In this document: positions 25,917 to 35,469 of the stretch, one piece after another | Layout: each line of letters opens with the position of its first letter | Numbering within the stretch: the first letter of the stretch is position 1 | From: Pseudomonas sp. TCU-HL1 | Lineage (GTDB): Bacteria; Pseudomonadota; Gammaproteobacteria; Pseudomonadales; Pseudomonadaceae | Direction: 5' to 3' | Assembly: GCF_001708505.1 (NCBI RefSeq) | Contig: NZ_CP015992.1 | Span: 4,402,001 to 4,466,000 of the forward strand | Length of the DNA stretch: 64,000 bases | Translations under genes and position numbers: made by a program | Notes under the pieces: generated by a model | What the model was told of the DNA's origin: nothing | The model's database searches: none | What the model saw: the letters and a program-made list of their open reading frames with translations, nothing else

Positions 25917-26341
25917 TACATGCCGGAACGTACCAATAAAACCCTCACCACAAGCCACCCAGGCATCACAGCGGCACTAGTGACTTGGTTAGCTCCTAAA
26001 TTACTCGCCCCATAGAATAAATTACCTGGATAAGTTTTATCTCACGCAGCCAGGCGACGGAAGTGCGCACATCAGCCCCAACACCAAAATCTTCCAGAAT
26101 CTGGTTATGTAACCTAAAAATATTCTCGCCACATCTGCTGCAACCTTCAACCTAAGCACGCCACATGCCTAGGGATAGCACCGACCCACCCAACTGACAC
26201 CTTCAGACGGGGTATTTTTTAATGCACATCGCACAGGTTTTTTTGCTTGTTACATGCTAGATGCCTGCATCCATATACTCGAGGCAGCTAGCTCATCGAT
26301 GAACGACATATCGGCCACACAAAACAACAAGAGAACCAGCC
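25917..26341. other. Intergenic region before the transporter remnant
   Basis: About 425 bases with no protein-like frame. The last 100 bases before 26342 may hold the old promoter of the decayed transporter or of mmsA. No clear repeat or operator. Confidence 0.4.
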
Positions 26342-26880
26342 ATGAGAGACGTTGCTCTCAAGAAAGCCCAAGGTAATCCCAAGCATTACCGCAGCGCCGG
26401 ACCTTCCAGGTTGGAGGGCACGACTATTGAATGGCACGACTTCTTTCTCTACAGCACCGCCGCCGCCCTAGCCTTCAACAAGCTATTCCTTCCTTTGCAA
26501 GTCACCTTGACTGCCTTCACCGTCTACGCAGAGGGGGTCGCCGGTCATCTGACGAGCACGATTGCCTCCATTCATGAAGAACGGTTGCTAGCTTGGGGTT
26601 GGCGGCTGCCATTTCTGACCAAGATCACTCTACGCATTTTCGGCCGGCTGCACCGAGCAAGCGTCGCTAAGTCTCCGGACCTTAGAAAACTCAAACGACA
26701 TAGTCTTCGTTCGCAAGTGCCGCCGATTGCCGTAGTTCATAGCTATACGCAAAACGACGACTTACCAGCCTGCTCGAATTCACCACTCCCCTTTACCTCA
26801 TCCCCTCACTACTTAGTACACGACAGTCAAACCTGGCTGTACGAGCGATCGCTCAACCTCTTTATAAACCACCCACAGGA
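26342..26880 (+). pseudogene. Decayed metabolite:H+ symporter (MHS family MFS transporter)
   Basis: The open frame starts convincingly: T-T-I-E-W-H-D-F-F-L-Y-S-T-A-A-A-L-A-F-N-K-L-F is the first-helix signature of MHS symporters (ShiA, PcaT type: I-E-W-Y-D-F-F-L-Y-G). L-A-W-G-W-R-L-P-F-L, normally about 100 residues later, appears after only about 50, and the rest is not membrane-like. Several internal deletions have therefore reduced a 430-residue transporter to a remnant. It directly precedes mmsA and may have been its upstream partner. Confidence 0.65.
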
Positions 26881-26888
26881 ACATACAC

Positions 26889-28394
26889 ATGGGCGCTTCA
26901 ATTCCTAAAGTAAAACTCTTAATCAACGGTGAATTCGTCGAATCCAAGACCAGTCAATGGCGCGACGTGGTCAACCCGGCTACCCAGGAAGTCCTGGCCC
27001 GCGTCCCCTTCGCCACCCAAGACGAGATGGACGCTGCCGTCGCCGCCGCCCAGGCAGCCTTTAAGACCTGGCGCAAGACCCCGATCGGCGCCCGTGCCCG
27101 CATCTTCCTCAAGTACCAGCAACTGATCCGCGAGAACATCAAGGAACTGGCCGCGCTGCTCACCGCCGAGCAGGGCAAGACCCTGCCGGACGCCGAAGGC
27201 GACGTGTTCCGTGGCCTGGAAGTAGTGGAGCATGCCGCCAACATCGGCACCCTGCAGATGGGCGAGCTGGCCAACAACGTGGCCAATGGCGTGGACACCT
27301 ACACCCTGCTGCAACCGATCGGCGTCTGCGCCGGCATCACCCCGTTCAACTTCCCGGCGATGATTCCGCTGTGGATGTTCCCCATGGCCATCGCCTGCGG
27401 CAACACCTTCGTCCTCAAGCCCTCCGAGCAGGACCCGCTGGTGACCATGCGTCTGGTTGAGCTGGCCCTGGAAGCCGGTATCCCGAAAGGCGTGCTGAAC
27501 GTGATCCACGGTGGCGTCGACGCAGTGAACCTGCTCTGCGACCACCCGGACATCAAGGCCGTGTCCTTCGTCGGCTCCACCAAGGTGGGCACCCACGTCT
27601 ACAACCGCGCCACCCTGAACGGCAAGCGTGCGCAGTGCATGATGGGCGCCAAGAACCACGCCATCGTCCTGCCCGACGCCCACAAGCAGCAGACCCTCAA
27701 CAACCTGCTGGGCGCCTCCTTCGGTGCCGCCGGCCAGCGCTGCATGGCCCTGCCGGTGGTGATCCTGGTGGGCGAGGCCCAGGCCTGGCTGCCGGAGCTG
27801 GTGGAAAAGGCCAAGACCCTGAAGGTCAACGCCGGCGTCGAGCCGGGCACCGATATCGGCCCGGTGGTCTCCTGCGCCGCACTGGATCGCATCAGCGGCC
27901 TGATCGCCACCGGCATCGAGGAAGGCGCCAGGCTGGAACTGGACGGCCGCAACCCGAGCGTGCCCGGCTACCAGGACGGCAACTTCGTCGGCCCGACTGT
28001 CTTCTCCGGCGTGACCACCGAAATGACCATCTACCGCGAAGAGATCTTTGGTCCGGTGCTCTGCGTGGTGAACGCAGCCACCCTGGACGAGGCCATCGCC
28101 TTCATCAACGCCAACCCGAACGGCAACGGCACCGCCCTCTTCACCCGCTCCGGCGCCGCCGCGCGGCACTTCCAGGAAGAGATCGATGTCGGCCAAGTCG
28201 GCATCAACGTGCCGATCCCGGTGCCGGTGCCGCTGTTCTCTTTCAGCGGTTCGCGCGCCTCCAAGCTGGGCGACCTCGGCCCGTACGGCAAGCAAGTGGT
28301 GCTGTTCTACACCCAGACCAAGACCATCACCCAGCGCTGGTTCGACGAGAACGATGTCGGCGGGGCAGTGAACACCACCATCACCCTCAAGTGA
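26889..28394 (+). CDS. mmsA: Methylmalonate-semialdehyde dehydrogenase (acylating)
   Basis: 501 residues, full length. Catalytic Cys285 lies in G-Q-R-C-M-A-L, typical of MmsA; substrate region [10 protein letters not shown] near 153 and E-I-F-G-P-V near 385 are also present. The enzyme converts methylmalonate semialdehyde to propionyl-CoA with NAD+ and CoA, the last step of distal valine degradation. AGGA lies eight bases before the ATG. It is first in an operon with the hydratase, mmsB, hydrolase and dehydrogenase genes. Very GC-rich third positions mark it as native-type sequence amid more AT-rich neighbours. Confidence 0.95.
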   Translation: MGASIPKVKLLINGEFVESKTSQWRDVVNPATQEVLARVPFATQDEMDAAVAAAQAAFKTWRKTPIGARARIFLKYQQLIRENIKELAALLTAEQGKTLPDAEGDVFRGLEVVEHAANIGTLQMGELANNVANGVDTYTLLQPIGVCAGITPFNFPAMIPLWMFPMAIACGNTFVLKPSEQDPLVTMRLVELALEAGIPKGVLNVIHGGVDAVNLLCDHPDIKAVSFVGSTKVGTHVYNRATLNGKRAQCMMGAKNHAIVLPDAHKQQTLNNLLGASFGAAGQRCMALPVVILVGEAQAWLPELVEKAKTLKVNAGVEPGTDIGPVVSCAALDRISGLIATGIEEGARLELDGRNPSVPGYQDGNFVGPTVFSGVTTEMTIYREEIFGPVLCVVNAATLDEAIAFINANPNGNGTALFTRSGAAARHFQEEIDVGQVGINVPIPVPVPLFSFSGSRASKLGDLGPYGKQVVLFYTQTKTITQRWFDENDVGGAVNTTITLK

Positions 28395-28442
28395 GGCATC
28401 AGGGGCGGGCTATGCACCGCCCCTGATTCAGGAGACCTCTAG

Positions 28443-29216
28443 ATGGCATACGAATCTCTACTTGTTGAAGTCCACGGCCGCGTTGGCGTGATCACCCTCA
28501 ACCGTCCCAAGGCGCTCAATGCGTTAAACGTCCAGTTGATCGACGAAATCAACCGGGCACTCGACGGTCTGGATCGAGATCCCAACATCGGTTGCATGGT
28601 GATTACCGGTTCTTCCAAGGCCTTCGCTGCCGGAGCGGACATCAAGGAAATGGTCGACATGGCCTATCCGCAAGTCCTCCTTGATGACTTCTTCTCTGCA
28701 GCAGATCGCATTGCAGCCCGGCGCAAACCCCTGATCGCAGCAGTCGCCGGTTATGCACTGGGTGGCGGCTGCGAGTTGGCGCTGATGTGCGACCTCATTT
28801 ATGCCGCTGACAATGCTCGTTTTGCCCTGCCAGAAATCACTCTTGGTGTGTTGCCCGGGATCGGCGGAACCCAACGCTTGGCTCGTGCCATTGGCAAAGC
28901 CAAAGCCATGGACATGTGCCTGAGCGGTCGGCAAATGGATGCCCTGGAGGCAGAGCGCACCGGCTTGGTTGCACGTGTACTACCGGTCGACCTCCTCCTC
29001 GAGGAAACGCTTAAAAGCGCTGCAGCCATTGCAGAAAAATCTCTGCCGGCGGCCATGTTGATCAAGGAGTCGGTTAATCGCGCCTTCGAAGGTAGCTTGG
29101 CGGAAGGTATCCGGTTCGAGCGCCGAGTATTCCACTCCACTTTTGCCAACGCCGATCAGAAGGAAGGCATGAGTGCCTTCGTCGAAAAGCGCGCTCCCAG
29201 TTTTATTCACCGCTGA
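28443..29216 (+). CDS. Enoyl-CoA hydratase, valine operon
   Basis: 257 residues, a regular crotonase. Both catalytic glutamates are present: Glu111 in G-G-G-C-E-L-A-L and Glu131 in L-P-E-I-T-L-G, with the oxyanion-hole A-F-A-A-G-A-D-I-K near 60-68. It should hydrate methacrylyl-CoA to 3-hydroxyisobutyryl-CoA, the step between the acyl-CoA dehydrogenase and the hydrolase of the same operon. Its start lies 48 bp after mmsA. Its codon use is less GC-biased than mmsA or mmsB on both sides, suggesting replacement by a copy from a different genome. Confidence 0.92.
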   Translation: MAYESLLVEVHGRVGVITLNRPKALNALNVQLIDEINRALDGLDRDPNIGCMVITGSSKAFAAGADIKEMVDMAYPQVLLDDFFSAADRIAARRKPLIAAVAGYALGGGCELALMCDLIYAADNARFALPEITLGVLPGIGGTQRLARAIGKAKAMDMCLSGRQMDALEAERTGLVARVLPVDLLLEETLKSAAAIAEKSLPAAMLIKESVNRAFEGSLAEGIRFERRVFHSTFANADQKEGMSAFVEKRAPSFIHR

Positions 29217-29248
29217 CTTTTCCGGCCCTACCTCAAGAGGACGCCAAC

Positions 29249-30139
29249 ATGCACATCGGATTCCTTGGCCTCGGCAACATGGGCGGCCCCATGGCCCGCA
29301 ACCTGCTCAAGGCCGGCCACACCCTCACCGTGTTCGATCCCTCGCCCCTGGCCACCGCCGCCCTGGTGGAACTGGGCGCCCGCGTGGCCAGCAGCCCGGC
29401 GGAAGTCGCCCGCGGCGGTGCCGCGGCGATCATCACCATGCTGCCCACCGCGGCCCACGTGAAGCAGGTCTACCTGGGCCAGGATGGCCTTCTGGCCAAT
29501 ATTGGCCAAGGCGTACTACTGATCGACAGCTCCACCATCGACCCGCTGAGCGCCCGCGAAGTCGCCCAGGCCGCCGCCGCCCAGGGCAATCCCATGCTCG
29601 ACGCACCGGTCTCCGGTGGCACCGGCGGCGCAGCGGCAGGCACCCTGACCTTCATGGTCGGCGGCACCGCCAGCGCCTTCGACCAGGCGCAACCGCTACT
29701 CGCCGCCATGGGCAAGAACATCGTCCACTGTGGCGACACCGGCAACGGCCAGGTGGCCAAGATCGCCAACAACATGCTGCTGGGCATTTCCATGGTCGGC
29801 GTCGCCGAAGCTATGGCCCTGGGCGTCTCCCTCGGGATGGACGCCAAAGTGCTGGCCGGCATCATCAACACCTCCAGCGGCCGCTGCTGGAGCTCGGAGA
29901 TCAACAACCCCTTCCCCGGCGTGCTGGAGAATGCACCGGCCTCCCGCGGCTACAGCGGCGGCTTCGGTACCGACCTGATGCTCAAGGACCTGGGCCTGGC
30001 CACCGAGGCCGCCCGCCACGCGAAACAGCCGGTGGTGCTGGGCGCAGCGGCCCAGCAGCTCTACCAGACCTTCAGCCTGCAGGGACATGGCGGCCTGGAC
30101 TTCTCCGCGATCATCAACCTGCTCCGTCGGGAAGCTTGA
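29249..30139 (+). CDS. mmsB: 3-hydroxyisobutyrate dehydrogenase
   Basis: 296 residues, the family's normal length. N-terminal Rossmann motif G-L-G-N-M-G-G-P-M at 7-15; substrate-binding D-A-P-V-S-G-G-T-G-G-A; catalytic Lys in G-N-G-Q-V-A-K-I-A-N-N-M near 170. It oxidises 3-hydroxyisobutyrate to methylmalonate semialdehyde, the substrate of MmsA. AGAGGA precedes the ATG. It lies 32 bp after the hydratase gene and 2 bp before the hydrolase gene. Confidence 0.95.
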   Translation: MHIGFLGLGNMGGPMARNLLKAGHTLTVFDPSPLATAALVELGARVASSPAEVARGGAAAIITMLPTAAHVKQVYLGQDGLLANIGQGVLLIDSSTIDPLSAREVAQAAAAQGNPMLDAPVSGGTGGAAAGTLTFMVGGTASAFDQAQPLLAAMGKNIVHCGDTGNGQVAKIANNMLLGISMVGVAEAMALGVSLGMDAKVLAGIINTSSGRCWSSEINNPFPGVLENAPASRGYSGGFGTDLMLKDLGLATEAARHAKQPVVLGAAAQQLYQTFSLQGHGGLDFSAIINLLRREA

Positions 30140-30141
30140 GC

Positions 30142-31245
30142 ATGAGCGAGCACGAGGCACCGGTCCTGGCCAGCGTGCGCAACCGCGTCGGCCACCTCAC
30201 CCTCAACCGCCCGGCCGGGCTGAACGCCCTGACCCTGCCCATGGTGCGCCTGCTCCATCGGCACCTCTGGGCCTGGGAACTGGACCCGGACATAGTCGCC
30301 GTGGTGATCCGCGGCGCCGGCGAGAAGGCCTTCTGTGCCGGTGGTGACATCCGCATGCTCTACGAGAGCCATGCGGCCGGCGACAACCAGCACGAGCTGT
30401 TCCTTGAAGAGGAATATGCCCTGGACGAATACCTGCACGGTTACGCCAAGCCGGTGCTGGCACTGATGGACGGTTTCGTCCTCGGCGGCGGCATGGGCCT
30501 GGCCCAGTCCGCCTCGCTGCGGGTCATCACCGAACGCACGCGGATGGGCATGCCGGAAGTCGGCATCGGCTTCTTCCCGGATGTCGGCGGCAGCTACTTC
30601 CTGCCGCGCCTGCCCGGTGAACTGGGCGTCTACCTGGGCGTCACCGGCCACCATGTGCGCGCCGCCGACGCGCTCTATGCCGGGCTGGCCGACTACTGCC
30701 TGCCCAGTGAACGCCTTGCCGAGCTGGACCGGGCGCTGGACAGCCTGAACTGGAGCTACGCCCCTCGGGAGAACCTCCACCAGTTGCTGGCTGGCCTTGC
30801 CACCGAGCGTATTCCGGGTTCGGAGCTGAAGGCTTATCGCCAAGTTATCGACGAAATCTTTTCACTGCCCAATCTCCAGGAGATCCGCACTGCATTGCAG
30901 TCCGACAGCCGGCCCGACGTACAAGATTGGGCAGAGGAAACGATTCGCCTCCTCAACAAAAATTCCCCACTCGCCATGGCGGTAACCCTCGAGCTTCTGC
31001 GCTGCGGCCGACGTCTTAATCTGGCTGACTGTTTCGATCTTGAGCTGCATCTGGACCGCCAGTGGTTCGACAAGGGCGACCTGATGGAGGGCATCCGTGC
31101 CCTGATCATCGACAAGGACAAGAACCCACGCTGGAACCCGCCGAACCTTGAGGAGTTACAGGACGAACAGGTGAAAGCCTTTTTTGCAGGCTTCCATACC
31201 CGTCGCACCTCTGCAATAGCTGCTGAACGGCCAGTAACTCAATAG
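30142..31245 (+). CDS. 3-hydroxyisobutyryl-CoA hydrolase
   Basis: 367 residues from the ATG at 30142; longer than hydratases (about 260) and the size of HIBCH-type crotonases. Visible family residues are F-C-A-G-G-D-I-R, G-F-V-L-G-G-G-M-G-L and M-P-E-V-G-I-G-F-F-P-D-V-G-G-S-Y-F-L-P-R. The C-terminal extra domain with N-P-R-W-N-P is typical. It releases free 3-hydroxyisobutyrate from its CoA ester for MmsB. From about 30830 onward third positions become visibly less GC-rich than in the first 690 bases, as if the 3' third came from a different allele. Confidence 0.92.
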   Translation: MSEHEAPVLASVRNRVGHLTLNRPAGLNALTLPMVRLLHRHLWAWELDPDIVAVVIRGAGEKAFCAGGDIRMLYESHAAGDNQHELFLEEEYALDEYLHGYAKPVLALMDGFVLGGGMGLAQSASLRVITERTRMGMPEVGIGFFPDVGGSYFLPRLPGELGVYLGVTGHHVRAADALYAGLADYCLPSERLAELDRALDSLNWSYAPRENLHQLLAGLATERIPGSELKAYRQVIDEIFSLPNLQEIRTALQSDSRPDVQDWAEETIRLLNKNSPLAMAVTLELLRCGRRLNLADCFDLELHLDRQWFDKGDLMEGIRALIIDKDKNPRWNPPNLEELQDEQVKAFFAGFHTRRTSAIAAERPVTQ

Positions 31246-31278
31246 CGCCAGGCACGCCCGATCCGCTGGAGACCTTTA

Positions 31279-32430
31279 ATGCACGATATCGAACTCACCG
31301 AAGAACAACGCATGATCCGCGACATGGCGCGCGACTTCGCCCGCGCCGAAGTCGCCCCGCGCGCCCAGGCCTGGGAAAAGGCCGGCTGGATCGACGACGA
31401 TCTGGTACGGCAGATGGGCGAGCTGGGCCTGCTCGGCATGGTGGTGCCCGAGGAATGGGGCGGCACCTACATCGACTATGTGGCCTATGCCCTGGCGGTG
31501 GAGGAAATCTCCGCCGGCGACGGCGCCCTCGGCGCGCTGATGAGCATCCACAACTCGGTGGGCTGCGGGCCCCTCCTCAAGTACGGCAGCGAAGCACAGA
31601 AAGGCCGCTGGCTGGCGGAGCTGGCCAGTGGCGCCGCCATCGGCTGCTTCTGCCTTACCGAACCCCAGGCTGGCTCGGAAGCGCACAACCTGCGCACCCG
31701 TGCCGAGCTCAAGGACGGCCAGTGGGTGCTGAACGGCGCCAAGCAGTTCGTCAGCAACGGCAAGCGGGCGAAGCTGGCCATCGTCTTCGCGGTGACCGAT
31801 CCGGAACTGGGCAAGAAAGGCCTGTCCGCCTTCCTGGTGCCCACCGACACCCCCGGCTTCGTGGTCGACCGCAGCGAGCACAAGATGGGGATCAAGGCCT
31901 CGGACACCTGCGCGGTGACCCTGAGCGACTGCCGCATCCCGGAAGAGAACCTGCTGGGCCAGCGCGGCAAGGGCCTGGCCATCGCCCTGTCGAACCTGGA
32001 AGGCGGGCGCATCGGCATCGCCGCCCAGGCCCTGGGTATCGCCCGCGCGGCCTTCGAGGCGGCGCTGGGCTATGCGCGGGAGCGGGTGCAGTTCGGCAAG
32101 CCGATCATCGAGCACCAGAGCATCGGCAACCTGCTGGCGGACATGCAGGTCCGTCTCAATGCCGCGCGCCTGATGATCCTCCACGCCGCGCGCCTGAAGG
32201 GCGCCGGCCTGCCCTGCCTGTCCGAAGCCTCCCAGGCCAAGCTGTTCGCTTCAGAAATCGCCGAGCAGGTGTGCTCCAGCGCCATCCAGGTCCATGGCGG
32301 TTACGGCTACCTGGAGGACTACCCGGTGGAGAAGTACTACCGCGATGCGCGGATCACGCAGATCTACGAAGGCTCCAGCGAAGTACAGCGGCTTTTGATC
32401 ACTCGGGAAATGACCAATTACACGCTATGA
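31279..32430 (+). CDS. Acyl-CoA dehydrogenase, probable isobutyryl-CoA dehydrogenase
   Basis: 383 residues, one complete acyl-CoA dehydrogenase: [13 protein letters not shown] near 126, a [14 protein letters not shown] segment near 237, V-Q-V-H-G-G-Y-G-Y near 335 and the catalytic Glu in [10 protein letters not shown] near 365. In this operon the substrate should be isobutyryl-CoA (giving methacrylyl-CoA), the first dedicated step of valine catabolism. FAD cofactor. It is the last gene, followed by a strong hairpin. Confidence 0.92.
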   Translation: MHDIELTEEQRMIRDMARDFARAEVAPRAQAWEKAGWIDDDLVRQMGELGLLGMVVPEEWGGTYIDYVAYALAVEEISAGDGALGALMSIHNSVGCGPLLKYGSEAQKGRWLAELASGAAIGCFCLTEPQAGSEAHNLRTRAELKDGQWVLNGAKQFVSNGKRAKLAIVFAVTDPELGKKGLSAFLVPTDTPGFVVDRSEHKMGIKASDTCAVTLSDCRIPEENLLGQRGKGLAIALSNLEGGRIGIAAQALGIARAAFEAALGYARERVQFGKPIIEHQSIGNLLADMQVRLNAARLMILHAARLKGAGLPCLSEASQAKLFASEIAEQVCSSAIQVHGGYGYLEDYPVEKYYRDARITQIYEGSSEVQRLLITREMTNYTL

Positions 32431-32436
32431 AACCAT

Positions 32437-32463
32437 TTGTGGGCGCCTCAGCGGCGCCCACAA
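32437..32463 (+). terminator. Hairpin ending the valine operon
   Basis: TTGTGGGCGCC (32437-32447), loop TCAGC, GGCGCCCACAA (32453-32463): a perfect 11-bp stem starting 7 bp after the dehydrogenase stop. No T-run follows, so it may be an inefficient terminator or an mRNA end protector. Confidence 0.65.
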
Positions 32464-32572
32464 GCGCCCCAACTACACACCTACGATCATGACAAACATC
32501 CAAGACTCGCTAGAAGCGGTATCGCTAGCGGTCAATAACACAGTCAGCTGCAGCCACATCGATGAAGGTCTG

Positions 32573-33256
32573 ATGTCCATGCCCATCGCCTTGCAAAACA
32601 AGCTGCCGTCATCCACTCGCAGCCAACCTATAAGTACTACTGGCTCCCCAAAACGCTATCACCAAACACGCGAGAAAGCTCTGGAGTTGTTCGCTCAGCG
32701 TGGCTACAGCCGAGTCAGTATGCGCGACTTGGCAGAGTTCATGGGCATTCCTGTCGGCTCCCTCTACAACCACATCGAGAGCAAAGAAGCCTTGCTGTTC
32801 GAGCTAATCGAGGAACTATATGAGCAGTTGCTAAATGGCGCGCTGAAACTGTCCCACCGGGACGTCTCCCCCACAGCACGACTGCTTCTCCTCACTGAAG
32901 CCCATCTCCAGCTACACAACGGTATGGGCGCACACTTCCGTTTGGCAGAATACGACCTGCACTGCCTCGATAACGATCACCAGGAGCGAATCCTAAAGTT
33001 GCGCCAACGCTATGAGGCAGTGCTAATAGAAACCGTGGAGCAACTAACCGGAGAGCCAGCATGCGAGGTCCGCCGTGCCGGCCTAGCTAGCATCGTTTCA
33101 CAGCTTAATCAGTTACCGGCTTGGCTCGGAGAGGCACCAACTGGCAACACGGCAAAGTTTGAGTTGCTACGCGAAATGATTATCGGATCCATACGAGGCG
33201 TGATCCGGGCCACCCAGAGTTTAGCTAACTCGGTAGCTCAGTCCGGCGGCAGATAG
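32573..33256 (+). CDS. TetR-family regulator 2
   Basis: About 227 residues from the ATG at 32573 (GAAGG four bases ahead); an ATG at 32489 extends the frame by 28 residues without a ribosome-binding site. The helix-turn-helix is S-M-R-D-L-A-E-F-M-G-I-P-V-G-S-L-Y-N-H, in a canonical TetR N-terminus (A-L-E-L-F-A-Q-R-G-Y). No TCAAC-N6-GTTGA site lies in its own promoter. It may control the valine operon or the regulon. Its 3' end overlaps the convergent LysR gene by 19 bp. Confidence 0.82.
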   Translation: MSMPIALQNKLPSSTRSQPISTTGSPKRYHQTREKALELFAQRGYSRVSMRDLAEFMGIPVGSLYNHIESKEALLFELIEELYEQLLNGALKLSHRDVSPTARLLLLTEAHLQLHNGMGAHFRLAEYDLHCLDNDHQERILKLRQRYEAVLIETVEQLTGEPACEVRRAGLASIVSQLNQLPAWLGEAPTGNTAKFELLREMIIGSIRGVIRATQSLANSVAQSGGR

Positions 33257-34188
33257 CTCATCGACGTTGACTCGCCCAACAGTAGCGGCTGGTTAAGCTC
33301 GACGCAAGCCCGCAGATATTCGGCTACCCGAGTAATACGACGGAGTTTACGTAGATCCTCGCTGTAATAGATCCAGAACTGCCGCACTACCTCTATCTCA
33401 CCCGGAAGAACTTCGCACAGACGCGGGTTATGTCCTGCGAGAAAGCAGGGCAAAATTGCAAGCGCCCTCCCCTCCAGCGCTGCATGGTAATGAGCAATTA
33501 CGCTGGTGCTACGCAGCTGGCGAACCGCTCCGGGTACAAGATCATTCAAGTAGAGAAGCTTTGGGCTGAAGGCTAAGTCTTCAACGTAGGAGATGAACGT
33601 GTGCCCGGCCAGGCTTTCGAGGCTGCGAATCGGCGCATTATTGGCCAAGTACTCAGGAGTGGCATACAAGCGTAGACGGTAGTCGCAGAGCTTAGAGCAG
33701 ACATAAGGCCCACGTTGCGGACGCTCCAGCGTGATAGCGATATCAGCCTCACGCCTCGACAAGCTGACGAAGTGTGGCACCGGGAGGATATCCAGCGAGA
33801 TGTGTGGATAGCGGTCCTGGAATCGACTCATATGCGGAGTAATGAAACTGGAGCCGAATCCCTCAGTGCAACCGATGCGCACATGCCCAGACAGTTCCAA
33901 ACCAGTGCCTGAAACTTGCTCGCAGGCTGCCTGTAGGGTGCTTTCCAGAGTCTCGGCGTAGCGCAGCATGCGCTGCCCTTCAAGCGTGGGCACGAAACCC
34001 GCCGCCCTCGATTTCTCGAATAGCAATGCACCCAGGTTCTGTTCCAGAACACGGATTCGACGCGAGACCGTAGTGTAGTCAACGCCCAGCCTTCGAGACG
34101 CAGCGCTGGCGGTACCGGTGCGCGCCACTTCTAAGAAGAAGCGAAGGTCGTCCCAATTTAAACGCTCGAGGCTGGCGCAATTTGGCAT
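33238..34188 (-). CDS. LysR-family transcriptional regulator
   Basis: 316 residues. The winged helix-turn-helix at the N-terminus reads D-L-R-F-F-L-E-V-A-R-T-G-T-A-S-A-A-S-R-R and continues V-S-R-R-I-R-V-L-E. The effector domain begins near 97 with G-H-V-R-I-G-C-T-E-G-F-G-S. D-Y-T-T-V-S-R in place of S-Q-P-A-V-S is a variant seen in a LysR subgroup. An intact regulon operator lies 67 bp upstream of its start (34255-34270), so its expression probably belongs to the regulon and it may act as a second, inducer-specific layer. Its target is not apparent. Confidence 0.88.
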   Translation of the reverse strand: MPNCASLERLNWDDLRFFLEVARTGTASAASRRLGVDYTTVSRRIRVLEQNLGALLFEKSRAAGFVPTLEGQRMLRYAETLESTLQAACEQVSGTGLELSGHVRIGCTEGFGSSFITPHMSRFQDRYPHISLDILPVPHFVSLSRREADIAITLERPQRGPYVCSKLCDYRLRLYATPEYLANNAPIRSLESLAGHTFISYVEDLAFSPKLLYLNDLVPGAVRQLRSTSVIAHYHAALEGRALAILPCFLAGHNPRLCEVLPGEIEVVRQFWIYYSEDLRKLRRITRVAEYLRACVELNQPLLLGESTSMSYLPPD

Positions 34189-34254
34189 ATTTTTCCTCCA
34201 GTTCGCACGATCAGGGCTTAGCGAGCACGGCGCTAATCACGCGCACTACAATTA

Positions 34255-34270
34255 TCAACGTAAATGTTGA
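34255..34270. promoter_or_regulatory. Regulon operator 2: TCAAC-GTAAAT-GTTGA
   Basis: Perfect half-sites with a 6-bp centre, 67 bp upstream of the LysR start. In the direction of LysR the half-site gives TTGATA at a -35-like place, but the -10 (TAGCGC-like) is poor. Confidence 0.75.
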
Positions 34271-34377
34271 TTTCCAAAGCATCATTACCCGATATCGATC
34301 CAAAAATCAAGGCAGATCGAACGGCGGCTGCCACAGCGGACCTACGCGCGCTTTCAAACAGATTGAGATGTTCTGAG

Positions 34378-34423
34378 GACGTTGAACAGCGTCACTAGCT
34401 GCGCTGTATTCTTGGCAAGGCCA
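34378..34423 (-). mobile_element. Tiny IS5-group transposase fragment
   Basis: The minus strand encodes G-L-A-K-N-T-A-Q-L-V-T-L-F-N-V, the C-terminal motif of IS5-type transposases, equal in place to G-L-P-K-S-M-T-Q-L-V-M-L of the remnant at 22,897. Nothing else of the element is left. Confidence 0.6.
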
Positions 34424-34499
34424 GGGACGGACCAAACCCTCAAACATAACCGAACTGGGGCTTGATCATCCGAAGGACGCTTCACGTCCCGTGTAAGGA

Positions 34500-35294
34500 T
34501 CACGGGGCCACTGTCAGACCACCATCAAGGGGGATAATCGTCCCAGTGAGATAGGCACTTGCACGGGAGATCAAATAGATAACGGTGCCGCCAACATCTG
34601 CCGCACTGCCAAAGCGATGAGCAGGGATACCATCCAGCACCGCTCGCTCAACCTCTGCATCAGCGATGACTCCTGCGGTGAGATCACTTGGAAAGTAACC
34701 CGGAGCAATGGCGTTGACATTGATATTGCGCGAACGTAAATCTGATGCCAGCGTGCGGCTAAGCTGATGCATGGCAGCCTTGCTGCAACCATAGGCATAG
34801 GCGCCGCCGTAACTTTTCCCGAGAATGCCACCCACTGAACCGATATTGATTATGCGTGCCGGATCATCAGATGTGCCGGCCTTTTCCAGCAGGGGACACA
34901 GCGCCTGGATCAGCAGAAACGGCGACTGCAGGTTGAGGCTCATCACCGCAGACCAGTCTTTCTCAGTGACAGAGCCAAGTGGCGGCGCATGAAATACACC
35001 GGCGTTGTTAACCAGTGCGTGCAGTTGCGAACAGCAATCCTGCACCGTGCGAAATAGATCAGCCAACTGATCATCTCGCACAAGGTCACACTCAATGAAC
35101 TCAAAACCTCCGTACTCCGCCAGTTCATGGTTCAAACTGTCTGCCGCAGCATGGTCCCGCCCAGCGACCAGCACCCGGCAGCCTGCCGCCACCAGACAGC
35201 GGGTAATCATTGCACCAATACCCTTGGCCCCACCTGTAACCAATACTGTTTTGCCGGCAACGGAAAACAGTCCAGAGATGTCATTGCAAGACAT
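34500..35294 (-). CDS. Short-chain dehydrogenase/reductase
   Basis: 264 residues from the ATG at 35294; a longer form from 35348 adds an unlikely 18-residue leader. Classical SDR: T-G-G-A-K-G-I-G near 20, N-N-A-G near 96, catalytic Ser in I-G-S-V-G-G, and Y-G-C-S-K for the Tyr-x3-Lys pair. NAD(P)-dependent oxidation of a secondary alcohol to a ketone would supply the substrate of the adjacent monooxygenases, as alcohol dehydrogenation does in camphor breakdown. It is the third gene after the LLM-1 and 2,5-DKCMO-type genes on the same strand (gap 175 bp). Specific alcohol unknown. Confidence 0.85.
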   Translation of the reverse strand: MSCNDISGLFSVAGKTVLVTGGAKGIGAMITRCLVAAGCRVLVAGRDHAAADSLNHELAEYGGFEFIECDLVRDDQLADLFRTVQDCCSQLHALVNNAGVFHAPPLGSVTEKDWSAVMSLNLQSPFLLIQALCPLLEKAGTSDDPARIINIGSVGGILGKSYGGAYAYGCSKAAMHQLSRTLASDLRSRNINVNAIAPGYFPSDLTAGVIADAEVERAVLDGIPAHRFGSAADVGGTVIYLISRASAYLTGTIIPLDGGLTVAP

Positions 35295-35469
35295 ATACCT
35301 GAGCTTCTTGTCAGTCGAATAATATGATCGGTGAAAAATGGCTGCCAAGCAGCAGCCATTTGTGTCGGATCAACACAGCAAAAACAAGGCAACTTGATCC
35401 TCAGTGCCACCTGTTTTTATTAGAACTGATCAAGCCAGGTGGAGGAGACCAGAACCTAGCCTTTCGTTC

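Noticed and set aside
26919..28295. Minus-strand frame of about 458 codons opposite mmsA
   Set aside because: GC-rich antisense frame with His/Gln/Ala bias and no family motif; mmsA is certain.
29173..31245. Single frame of 690 codons fusing an out-of-frame mmsB stretch to the hydrolase
   Set aside because: Only the part from 30142 is protein-like; the first half is the shadow frame of mmsB.
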